Source: a virus
DNA length: 52,652 nt
Virus record (IMG/VR): IMGVR_UViG_3300036770_004392
Span: 1-52,652 of that record
Direction: 5' to 3' (one strand)
Below the pieces are notes generated by a model that was given only the letters and a program-made list of their open reading frames with translations, did no database searches and was not told where the DNA came from. Shown here in pieces: positions 6,635 to 14,625 of this stretch; positions within the stretch are counted from its first letter, which is position 1, and every line of letters starts with the position of its first letter. The position numbers were made by a program, and so were the translations under genes.

Positions 6635-9210
6635 TAGATAAAGACAGTTGGATTGCAGAAAACGTATTCCCTAAGAACGATTTTTCGGAAACCCGAGTAA
6701 AAAGACTTGGAGTTACTTCAGTAAATGTCTTCAAGGCTACACGAAAAACTAAGTTTACATTATGTGTTTTAGGCAGTTGGGCCATTTATATGCCGCCTTA
6801 CAATCTAGCAAGGCTCTCAGGATTGACACGAGAAGCAGGGTATCCTACTCGTGTTTTCGACTTTAATGTACAATCACATTATGCTTTAAAAACTGCCAAT
6901 CCAGATCTTGCCGATGCGTGGAATGGAGCAAACTATTGGTGGTGGCAAGAAGGTGAATATGATAAACGAATACATCCAACATACGAACCAATACTATATC
7001 AGTACCTTGAACTTTTATTAGAAGACACTCCTGATATCATAGGTTTAAGTTGCTATTATACAAATATTTTACCTACAAAATGGATAATTAATAAGATCAA
7101 AGAAAGAAATCCTAACATAACAATTATTTTAGGAGGTCCCGAGTGTCATGAAAAATATTTTAGAAAACCTCAAGGTGCAGATTATTATTTTGTAGGCGAA
7201 AGTGAACAAAATATTATTGATTTTTTAAACAACTGGGAACAAGGAATTAAACCTGAAAATGAAGCTATAGGTAGTCTATACAGCGACACTAGAATAGATA
7301 TTGATAGTTTACCGTATCCTGACTACAGCGACTTTGACTTAACCAAATATTGGGGTAAAAATTCTATATGTGCAGAAATCAGTAGAGGGTGCATTGCTAA
7401 ATGTAGTTATTGTACAGAAGTTTACTATTGGAAATTTAGAGATCGAGGAGCTACTACCGTAGTTGACGAATTAGAATATCAAGTTTTGAAATATAATATA
7501 GGATTTGTTTCATTTGTTGATAGCCTTATGAACGGAAATTTAAAAGAATTCCGTAAATTTTGTGAAGAACTTGTTGAAAGAAATCTAGGTATATCTTGGT
7601 GGGGGTATGCTAGATGCGACGGAAGGATGGATTTAGAATTTTATAAACTTATAAGAGAGGCAGGAGGACAAGGATTTAATTATGGAATAGAAACAGGTAG
7701 CGATAAGGTTTTGCTAGCGATTAACAAAAAAAATACTGTTGCTGAGATAAATCAAAATATTATAGATTCGCATAAAGTTGGAATGAAAGTGTCTGCCTGT
7801 TGGGTCATTGGAGCACCCGGAGAAGATATAGAAGCATTTAACCATAGTTTTAATATGTTATGGAATCATCGACGTAGAATAATGGCAGTTAGTCCAGGAC
7901 CTGGGCTAGGAGATAATCCCGGATCATTATATGATGATAGAGAAAGATATAATTTAAATCCAAGGAACAAAAATTGGCTTGGCGGTTGGTATACTCTAGA
8001 TTTAAAAAATACAAAACTCCACAGACTTATAAGAATAAAACTTATGCATATATGGTTATCAATATGTCAGAAGTTTGAAGGAGTCGTATCAAACGTACAT
8101 AGTGTAGGAGATATAAACGACCATTTTAATCTTAAATTTACAGATACAGACTTTCAAGAAGAAGTACCATATGAGAATTTTAGCTACAATATAGTTAAGT
8201 CCGAGTTAGGAGATTTTGCTGATACTGTAATGAATGAAGCATTCGGTTTATTCAGATTACTGTGGAGAGTAAAAGGAGGATTTGAAATGACAATTAAATT
8301 TAATCCTCAACTAGATAGACAAGATTTTTCTTTTTGCATACCAGAAAATAGTACCCTATATGCAGAACATTTTTTCCAAATAAACAAAGAAGGAGAATTT
8401 AGTACTAAGGTTAATTATAAATTTTCTAATAATATAAGAACTATAATAGACACTCCTGGTTTCGAATTTATTTCTGATATTTCAGGTAAATGGTCCGACG
8501 AATCGAAAAAAATTAAACAATATAAAACATTTAACCTAGCAACAGAGAATCAAGAAAATACTTGGTCACCAAAAACACAATTATTAAAAGAAAGTTGTTT
8601 ATCAGGAATATCTATTAGAGAAAGACGTATGCTAATGCAAACTGTAAAACGTTTACCTAAGAATAGTGTGATTTTGGAAACAAATTCTGATCTCGGAGGA
8701 CGAGCTACTATTATGTCCAACGCAAATCAAGACATTATTATTAATAGTATAGAAACTTTTACAGGTAATTTAAAAGAGCAATTTGACGGAATGAAACCTT
8801 GGTTAGAGTCTCAAATGATAGACTTAACCTCAGATCCAGATGGTACAAAAACTTTTTTATCACAAATAGAAAATAGTTTTAAAGAAGATATTACAGGTAA
8901 AAAAGCATGGGAAATAATCACATCTCCATACAAAAATATTAAATTATTTTCGGATTATAGTTTAGAAGATTTAGAGTTAATTTGGAATACTCCAATTGAT
9001 TTATGCATAATCGATATACATCAAAATCCTAGATTACATGATAACTTAAAATTATGGACATATCATATAAAAACAGAAGGGTTATTATTGGCTCACTTGT
9101 ACGATACAGAACTAGGTCCGGACGTGGTTACTGAGATAGACAAATTACTTTCTCAAGGTTGGAAACTGATAAGAAAATTAGACAGGTTCATTTTAATTCA
9201 AAAATTGTGA
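6631..9210 (+). CDS. B12-binding-type radical SAM protein with C-terminal methyltransferase-like domain
   Basis: Residues about 45-225 resemble a cobalamin-binding Rossmann domain (PDIIGLSCYYTNILPT, TIILGGPECHE, YFVGESE), without the DxHxxG histidine of base-off enzymes. Residues about 245-480 are a radical SAM barrel of the B12 class, with CIAKCSYC (C254, C258, C261), FVDSLMNGN, GIETGSDKVL and the VIGAPGED loop. A long middle region follows. Residues about 650-859 look like a degenerate class I methyltransferase-type Rossmann domain (RLPKNSVILETNSDLGG, PIDLCIIDIHQNPRLHDNL, HIKTEGLLLAH). Known relatives perform methylations or ring and carbon rearrangements in natural-product and cofactor pathways. 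The extra C-terminal domain is unusual. Its end overlaps the convergent SGNH gene by 18 bases. Confidence 0.8.
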   Translation: MIDKDSWIAENVFPKNDFSETRVKRLGVTSVNVFKATRKTKFTLCVLGSWAIYMPPYNLARLSGLTREAGYPTRVFDFNVQSHYALKTANPDLADAWNGANYWWWQEGEYDKRIHPTYEPILYQYLELLLEDTPDIIGLSCYYTNILPTKWIINKIKERNPNITIILGGPECHEKYFRKPQGADYYFVGESEQNIIDFLNNWEQGIKPENEAIGSLYSDTRIDIDSLPYPDYSDFDLTKYWGKNSICAEISRGCIAKCSYCTEVYYWKFRDRGATTVVDELEYQVLKYNIGFVSFVDSLMNGNLKEFRKFCEELVERNLGISWWGYARCDGRMDLEFYKLIREAGGQGFNYGIETGSDKVLLAINKKNTVAEINQNIIDSHKVGMKVSACWVIGAPGEDIEAFNHSFNMLWNHRRRIMAVSPGPGLGDNPGSLYDDRERYNLNPRNKNWLGGWYTLDLKNTKLHRLIRIKLMHIWLSICQKFEGVVSNVHSVGDINDHFNLKFTDTDFQEEVPYENFSYNIVKSELGDFADTVMNEAFGLFRLLWRVKGGFEMTIKFNPQLDRQDFSFCIPENSTLYAEHFFQINKEGEFSTKVNYKFSNNIRTIIDTPGFEFISDISGKWSDESKKIKQYKTFNLATENQENTWSPKTQLLKESCLSGISIRERRMLMQTVKRLPKNSVILETNSDLGGRATIMSNANQDIIINSIETFTGNLKEQFDGMKPWLESQMIDLTSDPDGTKTFLSQIENSFKEDITGKKAWEIITSPYKNIKLFSDYSLEDLELIWNTPIDLCIIDIHQNPRLHDNLKLWTYHIKTEGLLLAHLYDTELGPDVVTEIDKLLSQGWKLIRKLDRFILIQKL

Positions 9211-10029
9211 TTTTATAAATTGGCTAAGTTTTTCTGCTACTAAATTAACAGACCGCAAATTAGGATGTTGATTTTTTTTAGATATTGTTAAATTATCAAA
9301 ATCAGTATTAAGAAATGCTACCCAAGATTTACCAAACATATGATTATCTGATTCGTCCCCAAATGGCATCCAATTTTTATTTGAAGATATATTATCCAAA
9401 GATATTAACGGTTTATTCTTAACTCCTATCAAACTTTTCTTTATTTCATCGTATGTTATCCACCCACAATTGCTATCTATACCTCTATAAAATGTATAAC
9501 TTATATCTCGATATTTCAAGTAATTCTCTAATAATAGAATATCAATTATGTACTGTAAAGCATGATCATAAACTGAATTATTAATCAATATTTCTCCAAT
9601 ATAATCTTCATAATCTTTATACCCTGCCATTCCATTTAGGTGGTGTACAGTTAAGTTTTGGAAAATGTTATATTCTTTTAAATATTTCAAACGTCGAGTC
9701 CAACCAGTCCAACCTACACATACATGATATTGTTGTTGTTCTGCTAGGGATAAATTCATTAAAAAATTTAATACAGACAAAGCTATTCCTGTATTACTAT
9801 TGCCATCACGAGAAAGATCTACACTTTCTGTATCTAACAACGAAGAAGTTTTACTAGATAAGTTAAACTTTTTTCTATAATCTGTATAATCAGGATAGTT
9901 TCTTTTCTTTTCTTTACTATCCCATTCTATAGGATTAAGTTTTAGAACATCTTTTACGAAATCATCCCACACAAGTGCATCACCTGCTGTAAAACTACAT
10001 CCTGCGAAAAGTAGTTTTTTATTAAACAT
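9193..10029 (-). CDS. SGNH/GDSL-like hydrolase, copy A of a tandem pair
   Basis: The N-terminus reads KKLLFAGCSFTAGDALVW, the block I strand-GxSxT pattern of SGNH esterases, with the serine in the GCSF turn. DLSRDGNSNTGIALS is a likely block II, with Gly/Asn residues of the oxyanion hole. HPNLRSVNLVAEKL near the C-terminus could supply the catalytic histidine. SGNH enzymes typically add or remove acetyl or acyl groups on sugars. It has a good AAGGAAT ribosome binding site and is separated by 13 bases from copy B, with which it shares a 578-base identical core. It overlaps the end of the B12-type radical SAM gene by 18 bases. The exact substrate is unknown. Confidence 0.75.
   Translation of the reverse strand: MFNKKLLFAGCSFTAGDALVWDDFVKDVLKLNPIEWDSKEKKRNYPDYTDYRKKFNLSSKTSSLLDTESVDLSRDGNSNTGIALSVLNFLMNLSLAEQQQYHVCVGWTGWTRRLKYLKEYNIFQNLTVHHLNGMAGYKDYEDYIGEILINNSVYDHALQYIIDILLLENYLKYRDISYTFYRGIDSNCGWITYDEIKKSLIGVKNKPLISLDNISSNKNWMPFGDESDNHMFGKSWVAFLNTDFDNLTISKKNQHPNLRSVNLVAEKLSQFIKSQFLN
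9322..9899 (-). repeat. Identical core of tandem gene duplication, unit A
   Basis: By direct reading, this 578-base stretch matches 10163-10740 without a visible difference, synonymous positions included. A second block of 68 identical bases covers the two gene starts (9962-10029 and 10800-10867). Between and beyond the identical blocks the copies differ by substitutions and small indels. Confidence 0.9.
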
Positions 10030-10042
10030 AATGAGATTCCTT

Positions 10043-10867
10043 CTAATTTAAAAACTGTAATCTTATAAATTGACTAAGTTTTTCTGCTACTAAATTAACA
10101 GACCGCAAATTAGGATGTTGATTTTTTTTTGATATGGTTAAATCAACTGTTTTAAATTCTGACCAAGATTTACCAAACATATGATTATCTGATTCGTCCC
10201 CAAATGGCATCCAATTTTTATTTGAAGATATATTATCCAAAGATATTAACGGTTTATTCTTAACTCCTATCAAACTTTTCTTTATTTCATCGTATGTTAT
10301 CCACCCACAATTGCTATCTATACCTCTATAAAATGTATAACTTATATCTCGATATTTCAAGTAATTCTCTAATAATAGAATATCAATTATGTACTGTAAA
10401 GCATGATCATAAACTGAATTATTAATCAATATTTCTCCAATATAATCTTCATAATCTTTATACCCTGCCATTCCATTTAGGTGGTGTACAGTTAAGTTTT
10501 GGAAAATGTTATATTCTTTTAAATATTTCAAACGTCGAGTCCAACCAGTCCAACCTACACATACATGATATTGTTGTTGTTCTGCTAGGGATAAATTCAT
10601 TAAAAAATTTAATACAGACAAAGCTATTCCTGTATTACTATTGCCATCACGAGAAAGATCTACACTTTCTGTATCTAACAACGAAGAAGTTTTACTAGAT
10701 AAGTTAAACTTTTTTCTATAATCTGTATAATCAGGATAGTATAGTTTCATTTCTTTACTATCCCATTCTATAGGAAGTGATAAAATATTTTTCGCAAAGT
10801 CATCCCACACAAGTGCATCACCTGCTGTAAAACTACATCCTGCGAAAAGTAGTTTTTTATTAAACAT
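10043..10867 (-). CDS. SGNH/GDSL-like hydrolase, copy B of a tandem pair
   Basis: It is the 274-aa twin of the 278-aa gene just downstream, with the same GCSFTAGDALVW start and the same putative oxyanion and histidine motifs. It differs from copy A in two short windows: residues about 25-45 (AKNILSLPIEW against VKDVLKLNPIEW) and about 230-245 (WSEFKTVDLTIS against WVAFLNTDFDNLTIS). The last residues also differ slightly. The upstream AAGGAATC site is shared. It follows directly on a twitch-type radical SAM gene. The two copies may act on slightly different substrates, or one may be a recent redundant duplicate. Confidence 0.75.
   Translation of the reverse strand: MFNKKLLFAGCSFTAGDALVWDDFAKNILSLPIEWDSKEMKLYYPDYTDYRKKFNLSSKTSSLLDTESVDLSRDGNSNTGIALSVLNFLMNLSLAEQQQYHVCVGWTGWTRRLKYLKEYNIFQNLTVHHLNGMAGYKDYEDYIGEILINNSVYDHALQYIIDILLLENYLKYRDISYTFYRGIDSNCGWITYDEIKKSLIGVKNKPLISLDNISSNKNWMPFGDESDNHMFGKSWSEFKTVDLTISKKNQHPNLRSVNLVAEKLSQFIRLQFLN
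10163..10740 (-). repeat. Identical core of tandem gene duplication, unit B
   Basis: Second unit of the 578-base identical pair (partner 9322-9899, offset 841 bases). Perfect identity next to diverged short segments points either to very recent duplication followed by local replacement, or to gene conversion between older copies. Confidence 0.9.
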
Positions 10868-10868
10868 T

Positions 10869-12020
10869 CTAAGATTCCTTAATTATTATAATTTTATTAT
10901 TCGTATTTTTTTCTCTTTCCAATTGCTTTGTATACCAATTAGTTAATTGCTTATTTACAAAATGATCCAACTTTTCCCAATTACCTAGTTCAATAAAATT
11001 TTCAGTTAATGGATCAGGTCGTAATCTTTCTACCTCTAATTCGAGAGTTTGAATTATAATATTCAGATCACCGCTAGGTAAACTCCATATTCCCAAGTGT
11101 TCAGGATGATGAATAGTATTATACCATAGATGAACTTTATTTTCTGTAGCAAACTCTACAAAATTAGGCATTTCCCACCAATTATTACGCATAGGATTAA
11201 CCATAACACTAAGCCCTCTATGATTACTATGACAATAGTCCCTAAAACGTATAAAATTTTCCATTAAAAGATTGAAATCACCGTTAATACGAATCGAATC
11301 ATAGTTTTCCTTTTCTAGGCTATCTATACTAATATTCAAACTAAGATTACACCTATCCATTATCTTTTTAACCTGCTTGTTATATACAGTTCCATTAGTT
11401 GCAATGTTTATCTTCAAACTAGGATTAAGATCTGCTACAAGCATACAGATATCATATACAATCTTTTGTGCAAAAGGTTCACCTCCATTAAATCTTAATT
11501 CTTCTAAATGAGGAATAAATTCTTTTAATTGCTCAACGAACGAGTCATCATAAATCATTGGTAAAGGTGGTAGATTCTCTCTGTTTTTCCTTATTCCGGA
11601 ACTAAGACGACCTTCGCACATAATACATTCTAAGTTGCATTGATTACTCAATTCTAGTTCTAGCAAACTAGGATAATCTTTTACAGTAAAACCGTCATAG
11701 GCCATGGCCAAAGGCCATGTATCTGCTTCTATTTTCTGTTTACAGACACGACATTCGTTTTCGAAAATACCATTTTTGAGATTGTCTCTATACTTATTAA
11801 ATTCCTCTCCAAACCATATGTCCTTAATAGACTTCTGAGGACTCCAAGTATCTAAATAACCTACTAATAACCAACAAGGAGCTACCCTTCCTTCGGTGGT
11901 AAAATACATATTATTAAAAGGAGCAAGGCAAGAACTAAGCGTATTAACTACGCGATGTTTATCAAAGTCACTTCTTTTCGTATTATATTTTAAAACTTGT
12001 TCTTGAGATAATTTATTCAT
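10869..12020 (-). CDS. Twitch-domain radical SAM protein, 383 aa
   Basis: An N-terminal Cys module (CLAPFNNMYFTTEGRVAPCW, then CRVCKQKIEADTWPLA) precedes a radical SAM cluster CNLECIMC (C128, C132, C135). RFNGGEPFA and IATNGTVYNKQV follow as later barrel motifs. The layout matches the twitch-domain radical SAM proteins at 5411, 12013, 14626 and 17788, but the spacing and the second Cys block differ from the closest pair (12013 and 14626). Its start lies within the last bases of the upstream radical SAM gene (8-base overlap), and the SGNH pair follows. The substrate is unknown; SPASM/twitch enzymes usually act on peptides or sugars. Confidence 0.85.
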   Translation of the reverse strand: MNKLSQEQVLKYNTKRSDFDKHRVVNTLSSCLAPFNNMYFTTEGRVAPCWLLVGYLDTWSPQKSIKDIWFGEEFNKYRDNLKNGIFENECRVCKQKIEADTWPLAMAYDGFTVKDYPSLLELELSNQCNLECIMCEGRLSSGIRKNRENLPPLPMIYDDSFVEQLKEFIPHLEELRFNGGEPFAQKIVYDICMLVADLNPSLKINIATNGTVYNKQVKKIMDRCNLSLNISIDSLEKENYDSIRINGDFNLLMENFIRFRDYCHSNHRGLSVMVNPMRNNWWEMPNFVEFATENKVHLWYNTIHHPEHLGIWSLPSGDLNIIIQTLELEVERLRPDPLTENFIELGNWEKLDHFVNKQLTNWYTKQLEREKNTNNKIIIIKES

Positions 12021-13191
12021 CCTTACATCCTATAATTAGATCTGCCCATATTCCAAAAGTATCTTTAAAAGATTGCTGTCTGATAGAATCAAAATTCTCT
12101 GTATTTGATATAAACTCATTTATTAAATTAGAATCCTCACATCGAAGTTTTAAAAAATTGCGTATTTCATTAAATTCTTCGTGAGGTATCCTAGTCAAGA
12201 CTATTTCTTTTAGCATGTCTGGTAAATTTTTAATACTATAACATGGATTATAATGAAGTAAATTAAAATGAATCCATATACCTGTTTCTTTAGCCCATCC
12301 TAAATATTCTGGCAGGTAATAAACATTGAATATACTGACTGTAGGACAGAGTGTTAGCCATATATTCTTATGAGCTTTTGCTAAATCTTTAAATTTATTA
12401 ATGTTTTCTAATATAACATTCCATTCTGTAGGATATCTTTCGTATTCTAAGCGAGTTCCTAAATCGTCAATAGATAAACAGAGAGTGACTTTTTTAAATT
12501 TTGTTAGAAGGTCAATTAATTTTTTATTGTATAATGTACCATTTGTGTTCAACAATATTGTTATATTTTTAGCACAATCATTTTTAATAATTAATTCTAA
12601 AATTTTAATATTCTCAGGAGAAGCCATTGGCTCCCCTCCAGTTATTTCAATGTGTTTTAATTCTGAGGCCCAATTAGCAATAACCTCTTCATTTGAAGTA
12701 CCTAATATCTTATTAGAAATCCAATAAGCACTATCTTGTATTTTTATATTAAATTGTTCTTGATGTTCTTTTAAAAATGTAGAACTTGCTTGTGGTCCGC
12801 ATATTCTACATTTTAAATTACAAACATTGTTTAATTTTAAATCTAATGCCTTTGGTCCTGATAATGCTATCGGTTGAAAATCCATTGAACTAATATCAAT
12901 CTGTTTATCTTTAGCAAATTGCACTCTAAAGCTGGCAACTCCGGCTGCTTCTTCGTCCCAGCAACTTTGACATTCTTTAGGTTTTTTACCGTCAATAAAT
13001 GCCTGTCTTAAATTTTGAAATCTTATATCATTCCAAAGTATATCCAAACTTCCTTCTTTCATATTAGGAAGTTGATATTCATTATTAATATCAGGCTGTG
13101 CAAACTTACAGCAAGGCCTTAATGAACCATTTACATCGGTAGATAAATTAATCCAAGGAAGAGCACAAAAGTTATCGATTACTATAGTCAT
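12013..13191 (-). CDS. Twitch-domain radical SAM protein, 392 aa
   Basis: The N-terminal module is FCALPWINLSTDVNGSLRPCC, continuing with CQSCWDEEAAGVASFR around residues 74-90. The barrel has LNNVCNLKCRIC (C124, C128, C131), ITGGEPMASPE, LLNTNGTLYNK and LSIDDLG. It is the closest paralogue of the protein encoded at 14626-16056, sharing CNLKCRIC and the long sequence around SIDDLGTRLEYER. GGAAAG about 12 bases upstream of the ATG is the likely ribosome binding site. It is placed between a pair of SGNH-like genes and another radical SAM gene. The auxiliary cysteines suggest one or two extra iron-sulfur clusters. The reaction is unknown. Confidence 0.87.
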   Translation of the reverse strand: MTIVIDNFCALPWINLSTDVNGSLRPCCKFAQPDINNEYQLPNMKEGSLDILWNDIRFQNLRQAFIDGKKPKECQSCWDEEAAGVASFRVQFAKDKQIDISSMDFQPIALSGPKALDLKLNNVCNLKCRICGPQASSTFLKEHQEQFNIKIQDSAYWISNKILGTSNEEVIANWASELKHIEITGGEPMASPENIKILELIIKNDCAKNITILLNTNGTLYNKKLIDLLTKFKKVTLCLSIDDLGTRLEYERYPTEWNVILENINKFKDLAKAHKNIWLTLCPTVSIFNVYYLPEYLGWAKETGIWIHFNLLHYNPCYSIKNLPDMLKEIVLTRIPHEEFNEIRNFLKLRCEDSNLINEFISNTENFDSIRQQSFKDTFGIWADLIIGCKDE

Positions 13192-13215
13192 AATACAGAT
13201 CTTTCCATAGGTTAA

Positions 13216-13896
13216 TTAAATATTCTTAGAATTACTAAAATAATAACTAAAATCTTCTAGAACATTAACATTTGTTTCTAATTCTCCCCAATCGCCTGTA
13301 CTTAATTTATTCAATACATTTCGATAAAGTGCTTGATTGAATTCTTTAGTAAAATGACAGACACATCGAATTTCCAGAGGATGTTCTTTAATACCAAAAT
13401 ATTTTTTCTGTAGCTCTATATAATAAGATATAGGATCATGATTAATATCCATAATTATTGCATCAGATCTAGTTCTTTTAACATCATCTACCATAAGATG
13501 TTTCATAATATTTGTATGCTCTAAATCTAATAAGTAATTATAATAATCATTCAGAGCTTTTATTTGTTTTATCAAATGATCCGGATACTGATTTAGATTA
13601 GTATCTAAAAAGTTTTTTGTAGCAGCAAGGTTATTAAAATGCCGTTCTTTTCCGTTTACATCAAATCCGTGACCCCATCTTGAACTAATAGTTACTCCGA
13701 AAATTATTCGATCGAAATCACTATGTGTATCTAAAAATTTTTTATAACTGTAATATACTCCTGAAGCTACTTTGCCGAAAATAATAACATCATAATGCTC
13801 TTTAAGTAAATTTACCCATGCATATTTTTCTAAAGTAGGATCGTTATGACCATGTTTGGGATCAAAATAACTATCTCCATATATTGCCAGCTTCAT
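13216..13896 (-). CDS. SGNH-hydrolase-like protein, 226 aa
   Basis: MKLAIYGDSYFDPKHG is a GDS-type block I. A VIIFGKVASGVYYSYKKF segment follows, the place of the block II glycine, and then DRIIFGVTISSRW as the central strand. The protein is a paralogue of its upstream neighbour (13928-14608), with the same length and the same KTHxxFDRIIF pattern. It is shorter than the 274-278 aa pair and probably forms a separate subfamily. Relatives of this fold include carbohydrate esterases and O-acetyltransferase partner domains. A catalytic histidine is not obvious, so it may not be an active esterase. Confidence 0.65.
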   Translation of the reverse strand: MKLAIYGDSYFDPKHGHNDPTLEKYAWVNLLKEHYDVIIFGKVASGVYYSYKKFLDTHSDFDRIIFGVTISSRWGHGFDVNGKERHFNNLAATKNFLDTNLNQYPDHLIKQIKALNDYYNYLLDLEHTNIMKHLMVDDVKRTRSDAIIMDINHDPISYYIELQKKYFGIKEHPLEIRCVCHFTKEFNQALYRNVLNKLSTGDWGELETNVNVLEDFSYYFSNSKNI

Positions 13897-13927
13897 TTTT
13901 ATAGTTTCTCTATATAAAATATTTTTA

Positions 13928-14608
13928 TCATTTATCCTTTTTTATATTACTATAAAAATCATCCCACATGTTTATTTCTTCTTGCTCTGCTGGTTTAAAA
14001 TCTTCTAACTGAAACTTAAAAGAATTTCCTTGTAACCAGTCATTAATTTTTGAAGCTAATATAGAATTATTTACATTATTCATGTGACAATACCTAGGAT
14101 CCATAAAAAATCCTTTAGAAAATCCTTCCTGTATAATAAAAACATCCAACTCATTAATCTGTAATAGTGTTTTGAATGACTCAATATACAAAACATCTGG
14201 ACGTTTGAATTTTATTTCTTTTGACATTAATTCTGCCATGTCTCTCTTTTCTTCTTCATTTTGAATAAACATATAATACATCTTTAAGGCCTCTATCTCA
14301 TCTTTTTCTAACTTAGAAAACTGACTGTTGATGGTATTCGGACTAGAATGCTGGGATATCCAGTTTCGCATATTTGGAGCATAATGTCTATTTGACTCAG
14401 TTTCACAAAATATAATTCTATCAAATTCCTCGTGTGTTTTTTTAAATTGTAAATAGGACCAGTAAATACTTGTTCCAGAGATAGCAAAATTTGTAACATT
14501 ATAACCATAATCCTCTCTTAGAATTTTTGCCCATGCTTTTCCAGGATTTTTTTTAAATGCTGCACTTTCTTCGTGTGCAAAACTACATCCATAAATTGCT
14601 ATCTTCAT
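13928..14608 (-). CDS. SGNH-hydrolase-like protein, 226 aa
   Basis: MKIAIYGCSFAHEESAAF is the block I motif with a candidate nucleophilic serine in GCSF. NFAISGTSIYWSYLQFKKTH is a block II-like segment with a glycine, and EFDRIIFCETESNR is the third strand. It pairs with the 226-aa gene downstream, from which it is separated by 31 bases. Upstream lies its likely partner, a twitch-domain radical SAM gene. The repeated pairing of radical SAM and SGNH genes in this island suggests that a modification made by the former is acylated or deacylated by the latter; that link is inferred. Confidence 0.68.
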   Translation of the reverse strand: MKIAIYGCSFAHEESAAFKKNPGKAWAKILREDYGYNVTNFAISGTSIYWSYLQFKKTHEEFDRIIFCETESNRHYAPNMRNWISQHSSPNTINSQFSKLEKDEIEALKMYYMFIQNEEEKRDMAELMSKEIKFKRPDVLYIESFKTLLQINELDVFIIQEGFSKGFFMDPRYCHMNNVNNSILASKINDWLQGNSFKFQLEDFKPAEQEEINMWDDFYSNIKKDK

Positions 14609-14625
14609 ACTAAATTCTTATTTCA

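Noticed and set aside
9193-10867. Diversity-generating retroelement as the cause of the variable windows
   Set aside because: No reverse transcriptase gene is visible and the changes include indels and are not limited to adenine positions at the 3' end of the gene.
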